Source: an uncultured Alphaproteobacteria bacterium
Lineage (GTDB): Bacteria > Pseudomonadota > Alphaproteobacteria > UBA7985 > CAJQQZ01
NCBI GenBank assembly: GCA_905480575.1
Contig: CAJQQZ010000032.1
Coordinates: 1 to 64,000 of the forward strand
Direction: 5' to 3'
DNA: 64,000 nt
Position 1 is the stretch's first letter. Each line of letters begins with the position of its first letter. The position numbers were made by a program, and so were the translations under genes. Shown here one piece after another: positions 60,006 to 64,000 of the stretch. The notes beneath the pieces are model-generated. The model did not search any database and was not told the DNA's origin. It saw nothing but the letters and a program-made list of their open reading frames with translations.

Positions 60006-61328
60006 CTAAGCTCCTAGGAAGCGATTAAGGACGGCGCCCATAGACATAACCTCTTTTTCGCCTGTAGCACGGTTTTTGACTTCAATTTCGTCTTTTTCAA
60101 GACCACGTGGTCCAATCACGACCTGCCAAGGCAAACCAATGAGATCCATATCGGCGAACTTGGCCCCTGCTCTCTCTTTTCGATCATCGTAGAGTGTCTC
60201 GACACCACCAGCAGACAACTTGCTGTAAAGCCCTTCACAAGCCTGATCACAGGCATCATCGCCGGTTTTAAGATTGATCAACCCGATATGGAACGGAGCA
60301 ACCTCTTCCGGCCAAATAATACCGCGTTCATCATGGCTAGCCTCGATAATACCACCAACCAAACGCGACACACCGATACCGTACGACCCCATATGAACAG
60401 GTACTTCTTGCCCTTGTTCGTTCATAACCAGGCCATTCAAAGGTTCCGAGTACTTGGTTCCAAAATAGAAGATATGTCCGACCTCAATGCCTCGGCGTTG
60501 ACGACGGCGCTCTTCTGGAACCTGAGCTTCATAGAGTGACTGCTCATGTGTTTCATCTGTACGAGCATAAGCAGATGTCAAGTAATCGAAAGCTTCATTC
60601 GCTGCTTCTGGCTTGCTAAGATCAGCGGAGAATACATCGCGTTCAACAATATCTGAATCAAAGAAAACTTCTGATTCTCCTGTATCAGCCTGGATCAAAA
60701 ATTCATGGCTCAGGTCGCCACCAATAGGTCCTGTATCAGCTTGCATTGGAATAGCCGTTAACCCCATGCGTCTGAATGTGCGCAAGTAGGATACAAAAAC
60801 ACGTTTGTAAGCCAACTCCGCGGCTTCTTTATCCACGTCAAAAGAATATCCATCCTTCATCAAGAATTCACGGCCACGCATGACGCCAAATCTTGGACGA
60901 ACCTCATCTCTGAACTTCCATTGGATGTGGTAGAGATTGAGTGGCAGGTCTTTGTAAGACTTCACTTCACGACGGAATATATCCGTGATGAGCTCTTCGT
61001 TGGTTGGTCCAAACAACATATCACGATCATGGCGGTCGGTGATGCGAAGCATTTCTTTGCCGTAATCGTCATAACGACCAGATTGGCGCCAAAGATCCGC
61101 GGATTGAATGGTTGGCATGAGAACCTCGTTACAGCCAGCTGCGTTCTGCTCTTCACGCACAATCTGCTCGATGTTTCTCAGAACCTTCAACCCCATCGGC
61201 AACCAGGAGTAAATCCCTGCTGAAGCCTGGCGCACCATTCCTGCGCGAAGCATGTAACGGTGGGAAACGATCTGCGCCTCAGAGGGCGTATCCTTCATTG
61301 TCGGCAGAAAATAACGTGAAAAACGCAT
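60006..61328 (-). CDS. proS: Prolyl-tRNA synthetase, short alphaproteobacterial form
   Basis: A 440-residue class II aminoacyl-tRNA synthetase charging tRNA-Pro. Motif 2 is [26 protein letters not shown], and the C-terminal part with [13 protein letters not shown] and the anticodon-binding domain follow. The editing insertion present in the 570-residue E. coli enzyme is absent, as usual in alphaproteobacteria. It is the first gene of the proS-lolC/E-lolC/E-lolD block. Confidence 0.96.
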   Translation of the reverse strand: MRFSRYFLPTMKDTPSEAQIVSHRYMLRAGMVRQASAGIYSWLPMGLKVLRNIEQIVREEQNAAGCNEVLMPTIQSADLWRQSGRYDDYGKEMLRITDRHDRDMLFGPTNEELITDIFRREVKSYKDLPLNLYHIQWKFRDEVRPRFGVMRGREFLMKDGYSFDVDKEAAELAYKRVFVSYLRTFRRMGLTAIPMQADTGPIGGDLSHEFLIQADTGESEVFFDSDIVERDVFSADLSKPEAANEAFDYLTSAYARTDETHEQSLYEAQVPEERRRQRRGIEVGHIFYFGTKYSEPLNGLVMNEQGQEVPVHMGSYGIGVSRLVGGIIEASHDERGIIWPEEVAPFHIGLINLKTGDDACDQACEGLYSKLSAGGVETLYDDRKERAGAKFADMDLIGLPWQVVIGPRGLEKDEIEVKNRATGEKEVMSMGAVLNRFLGA

Positions 61329-61825
61329 CTGGTGCGGCTCCTAGCCTTCTATTTATTCTGTTCTGTTGCACGTCTTAACGGGCTGTGTCTGTAGAGTCTA
61401 GATTAGACTACATCCCATCGTTTGAATGCCCTGCTTCATCTTCCACCTCCTAAGTCAAACAACCTAGATCACCAGAAAGACACTTACGAAAAATAGATAG
61501 AATTAGAGGATTCTGGAAAATGTTGCAGAGGATTGATGTTAACTCGCTAAAAACTTCCTAAAATAGAAAATGAATCGGACAGAAGTGGAGTCCTAATTTT
61601 TGCGTGAAGAAGAAGAGGAGTCGAGCTTGCGATACCCCTTCCGCATTTTGTAAAAACTGTGAGCTTCACTAAGAAAGCAGCTCCATCGAGCAAACAATAA
61701 TGCAAAATAAAAGCAAAAAACGACCTTGGGAGGCTGGCAGTGTTATTTCACGCCAGCTTTTTTCTTGGCTTCAACTCTCTATTTTGAGAGTTGCATTTCC
61801 AAATGACATTTCTCCCATTTCCCGC
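61329..61825. other. 497-base intergenic region upstream of proS
   Basis: No protein gene is supported here. The stretch is AT-rich, must hold the proS promoter (minus strand), and contains the terminator hairpin at 61733-61765 and a second perfect 8-base stem, CAACTCTC/GAGAGTTG (61772-61793), with a six-base loop. No tRNA cloverleaf was found. A plus-strand small RNA ending at the terminator cannot be excluded. Confidence 0.5.
61733..61765. terminator. Rho-independent terminator, possibly bidirectional
   Basis: GCTGGC and GCCAGC pair exactly, extended inward by GTG/CAC past one bulged A, with a TTATTT loop, and six Ts follow at once on the plus strand. On the minus strand the stem is followed by a T-run only after about 11 bases. 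It most simply ends the minus-strand mce-DUF1467 transcript, but its better orientation is plus. Confidence 0.7.
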
Positions 61826-62062
61826 TCATCTAACGATACGAAGTTCCATTAAGGAGCCAATGTAAAAGAATGCGGCCGTTAGAACTGCCGCTATGACAGT
61901 CGTGATCAGTGCTTTCTTCAACAGCAAAGGCCGATTGGGTGCGCCGACCTCGTTAACCGATGGGTCATCAGCTGTATTCTTTTTCATACCCCACGGTAAA
62001 ACCATGAAGAACACCAGCCACCAAGCAACGACAAAAACCAAGATAAAGCTAAATGTGTTCAT
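61826..62062 (-). CDS. DUF1467 small membrane protein
   Basis: A 78-residue protein with two membrane helices (FILVFVVAWWLVFFMVLPWG and LITTVIAAVLTAAFFYIGSL) around a short loop with GAPNRPLLLKKA. This is the DUF1467 family, a small inner-membrane protein found next to mce and proS in many alphaproteobacteria; function unknown. Its ATG overlaps the mce stop by one base, so the two are translated together. Confidence 0.9.
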   Translation of the reverse strand: MNTFSFILVFVVAWWLVFFMVLPWGMKKNTADDPSVNEVGAPNRPLLLKKALITTVIAAVLTAAFFYIGSLMELRIVR

Positions 62063-62466
62063 TAGGCTTGTTCCAACTCGACGAGTGTGCCCTGGAAGTC
62101 TTTGGGATGCAGGAAGATTACAGGTTTATTGTGTGCACCAACTTTTGGTTCTCCGTCACCCAATACACGGGATCCCGCAGCCACCAACCGATCTCTAGCA
62201 GCGATGATATCATCCACTTCGTAACAAATATGATGGATGCCGCCAGAAGGATTTTTCTCCAAAAAGCCGGCAATGGGAGAATTCTCACCCAAAGGATACA
62301 GCAGTTCAATTTTAGTGTTTGGCAATTCCACAAAAACGACTGTCACTCCATGTTCTGGCAGCGACATAGGTTCCAACACGGCCGCCCCCAAATTATCACG
62401 ATAGACGGCTGTCCCCTGCTCCAAATCAGGAACAGCTATTGCAACATGATTTAGACGACCAATCAT
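62062..62466 (-). CDS. mce: Methylmalonyl-CoA epimerase
   Basis: A 134-residue vicinal-oxygen-chelate protein. GRLNHVAIAVPDLEQGTAVYRD supplies the first metal His, and GGIHHICYEVDDI the central metal/catalytic residues; the Glu near the C-terminus (GTLVELEQ) completes the site. It interconverts (S)- and (R)-methylmalonyl-CoA in propionyl-CoA breakdown. It follows rnj by six bases and overlaps the DUF1467 gene by one base. Confidence 0.94.
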   Translation of the reverse strand: MIGRLNHVAIAVPDLEQGTAVYRDNLGAAVLEPMSLPEHGVTVVFVELPNTKIELLYPLGENSPIAGFLEKNPSGGIHHICYEVDDIIAARDRLVAAGSRVLGDGEPKVGAHNKPVIFLHPKDFQGTLVELEQA

Positions 62467-62472
62467 CCTATT

Positions 62473-64000
62473 TTACCTTTTAACTCTCGTTACATTTACT
62501 TCAATGATAGGCTTCTTACCCGTCTCATTGAGGAAGAAGCGCCGCAACGCACGGCGAACGAACTCGGCTATGTCCTTGTCGCTTGTTCTGTCTCCATTCG
62601 GTACGCGGTCCAATGCATCCCAGGCCCAATCCTCGGCTTCCTTAGCAACATCGCCTTCGTAGGCTTTGTCCAAAACGCCAACACTGGAAACAACAGGATC
62701 GGCTACGGCTTCCCCTTTTCTGTTCACAACCACAAATACCGTCACAAAGCCGACGGAAGAAAGTTTTCTTCTTTCTCGCAAGATCGATCCATCAATCTCA
62801 ATCAGCCTATCACCATCCAGCCCCAGCCGTCCAGCATGCGTTTCGCCAATAACCTTTGCGGGCCCGTCCTTAACAATCCCAACAATTTGGCCGTTTCGAA
62901 TGGTGAGTGCCTGATCGATACCATAATCTACCGCCAAATCACGGTGCGCAAGTAGATGCCTTGTCTCGCCATGCATTGGTATAACAATTTCCGGCCTGAC
63001 CAAGTCATAGAAACGTTTCAAATCCTCGCGTGCTGGATGACCGCTGACGTGTATCATACCATGCTTTTCTGTGATCAACTCAACACCCTGACCAGAAAGG
63101 CGGTTTTGAACTCTGCCGATTTTGGTCTCGTTTCCAGGGATTTCCCGCGCCGAGAAGATCACAGCGTCTCCTGAATCTAATGTCAGATGCCTGTGCTCCT
63201 GACGTGAAATTCTTGCCAAAGCCGACATTGGCTCGCCCTGACTGCCCGTGCAAACGATCAGAACTTCGCTTTTGGGCAAGAAGCCAACGTCTTCTTCATT
63301 AACCAGAGCAACGCCTTTGGGTAAGTAGCCAAGCTTTTGAGCAATACTGCCCATGCGCACGAGAGAACGTCCGACCAAACAAGGCCGTCGACCGGTTTGC
63401 GCAGCAACGTCTAAAAGACCAACTAGCCTTGCAACGTTTGTCGAAAAACAAGTAACCGCAACACGGTTTTCAAGCTTCGAGATCTGCTCAAGAAGGCCTG
63501 CTTTAGCATCCCCTTCCGAGCCCGTTGCCCCTTCATCCAAAGCATTGGTTGAATCACAAACCAGGGCTTTAACGCCCTTGTTTCCCAAGGCCCGAAAACG
63601 GTCTTCATCAAGAAACCGTGAAACCAAAGGATCACTGTCAAATTTGAAGTCACCGGAATGAATGATTGTTCCAACATCCGTTGTAATCGCTAAAGCGTTT
63701 GCTTCTGGTACAGAATGACAAACTGGAACCAATTCAATCTCGAAAGGACCCACCCTAAACGGCTCGCCAGGATTAACGCGATTGACACTTACTTCACCAT
63801 CCAGATCGTTCTCATTGAGCTTGTGATCAAGCACTTCGGCAGCGAAAGGTGACAGATAGACAGGGCATTCCAATTCTTGCCAAAGATAACCAATAGCACC
63901 GATGTGATCTTCATGCGCATGTGTAACAACAATGCCGTCCAGCTTACCTTTTTGATCCGCGATGAAGCTTGGATCAGCTGTCAGGATATCCACGCCAGGC
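62473..64000 (-). CDS. rnj: Ribonuclease J, N-terminus outside the window
   Basis: A partial gene: the open frame continues through the right edge, leaving about 508 visible residues of an expected 550 or so. The beta-CASP metallo-beta-lactamase core is clear: VVTHAHEDHIGAIGYLW (metal motif), IIHSGDFKFD, SEVLIVCTGSQGEPMSAL (beta-CASP), and VSGHPAREDLKRF with PEIVIPMHGETRHL (distal ligands). The C-terminal domain follows. RNase J acts in mRNA and rRNA processing with 5'-exonuclease and endonuclease activity. First visible gene of the rnj-mce-DUF1467 unit. Confidence 0.95.
   Translation of the reverse strand, partial: PGVDILTADPSFIADQKGKLDGIVVTHAHEDHIGAIGYLWQELECPVYLSPFAAEVLDHKLNENDLDGEVSVNRVNPGEPFRVGPFEIELVPVCHSVPEANALAITTDVGTIIHSGDFKFDSDPLVSRFLDEDRFRALGNKGVKALVCDSTNALDEGATGSEGDAKAGLLEQISKLENRVAVTCFSTNVARLVGLLDVAAQTGRRPCLVGRSLVRMGSIAQKLGYLPKGVALVNEEDVGFLPKSEVLIVCTGSQGEPMSALARISRQEHRHLTLDSGDAVIFSAREIPGNETKIGRVQNRLSGQGVELITEKHGMIHVSGHPAREDLKRFYDLVRPEIVIPMHGETRHLLAHRDLAVDYGIDQALTIRNGQIVGIVKDGPAKVIGETHAGRLGLDGDRLIEIDGSILRERRKLSSVGFVTVFVVVNRKGEAVADPVVSSVGVLDKAYEGDVAKEAEDWAWDALDRVPNGDRTSDKDIAEFVRRALRRFFLNETGKKPIIEVNVTRVKR

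Noticed and set aside
1-64000. Mobile elements, CRISPR arrays, tRNA or rRNA genes
   Set aside because: Intergenic stretches were read for repeats, transposase or integrase frames and cloverleaf patterns; nothing convincing was found, although no covariance model could be run.

Overview
The window reads as a chromosomal segment of a Gram-negative, probably marine, alphaproteobacterium of moderate GC. The best lineage evidence is the right end, where ribonuclease J, methylmalonyl-CoA epimerase, a DUF1467 protein, a short-form prolyl-tRNA synthetase, LolC/E-LolD and DnaE follow each other in an order common in alphaproteobacteria. A DddQ-like dimethylsulfoniopropionate (DMSP) lyase, a sulfoacetate-type operon, glycolate oxidase and a Rieske demethylase-type oxygenase fit a heterotroph feeding on algal and plankton-derived compounds. 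The genus cannot be fixed from sequence reading. No rRNA, tRNA, IS element, prophage, integrase or CRISPR array was seen.

Layout. 282-4428 (minus): a metallo-beta-lactamase-fold hydrolase, a stand-alone cyclic-nucleotide-binding protein and a 933-residue ABC exporter-like protein whose ATPase motifs are degenerate and which carries a large repeat-bearing insertion. 4502-10786 (plus): a tight set of four glycosyltransferases, a histidine phosphatase and a polysaccharide-deacetylase-like protein. 10871-16902 (plus): a peptide/opine-type ABC importer, overlapped at its end by a class III adenylate cyclase (16868-18133). 18227-21645: cydDC. 21713-23523: sugar-acid catabolism pair. 23520-24942: two methyltransferases. 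25049-27311 (minus): azlC-azlD-M20 amidohydrolase. 27467-34191 (minus): acylating aldehyde dehydrogenase, two-subunit acyl-CoA ligase and a tripartite tricarboxylate-type transporter, closed by a strong terminator and headed by a divergent LacI-type regulator (34313-35347). 35367-37226 (plus): a periplasmic sugar dehydrogenase-like protein and a membrane protein. 37242-39652 (minus): HadA/HadB-like hydratase pair, a ProC-like reductase and a PhyH-type dioxygenase, divergent from the DMSP lyase (39785-40411). 40444-47093 (minus): IclR regulator, CoA-ester lyase, glcDEF and a Sel1-repeat protein. 47175-49686: DMT exporter, secreted VWA protein, small secreted protein. 49756-52405 (minus): Rieske oxygenase, small helical protein and FAD reductase. 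52597-52800: dead TauD-family remnant. 52841-64000 (minus): the conserved housekeeping block; rnj runs off the right edge.

How the parts may work together. The left 18 kb holds a cAMP-making enzyme, a CNB-domain protein without a DNA-binding domain, a phosphodiesterase-like MBL hydrolase, a pseudo-ABC exporter and a glycosyltransferase set. A cyclic-nucleotide-gated surface glycan or glycolipid pathway is a reasonable but untested reading. The 27-35 kb region is a self-contained import-and-activate module: TctCBA uptake, ATP-dependent CoA thioester formation, NAD(P)H-dependent reduction to an aldehyde, under one repressor; sulfoacetate is the favoured substrate. Glycolate is oxidised by GlcDEF to glyoxylate, which the adjacent lyase could condense with an acyl-CoA.
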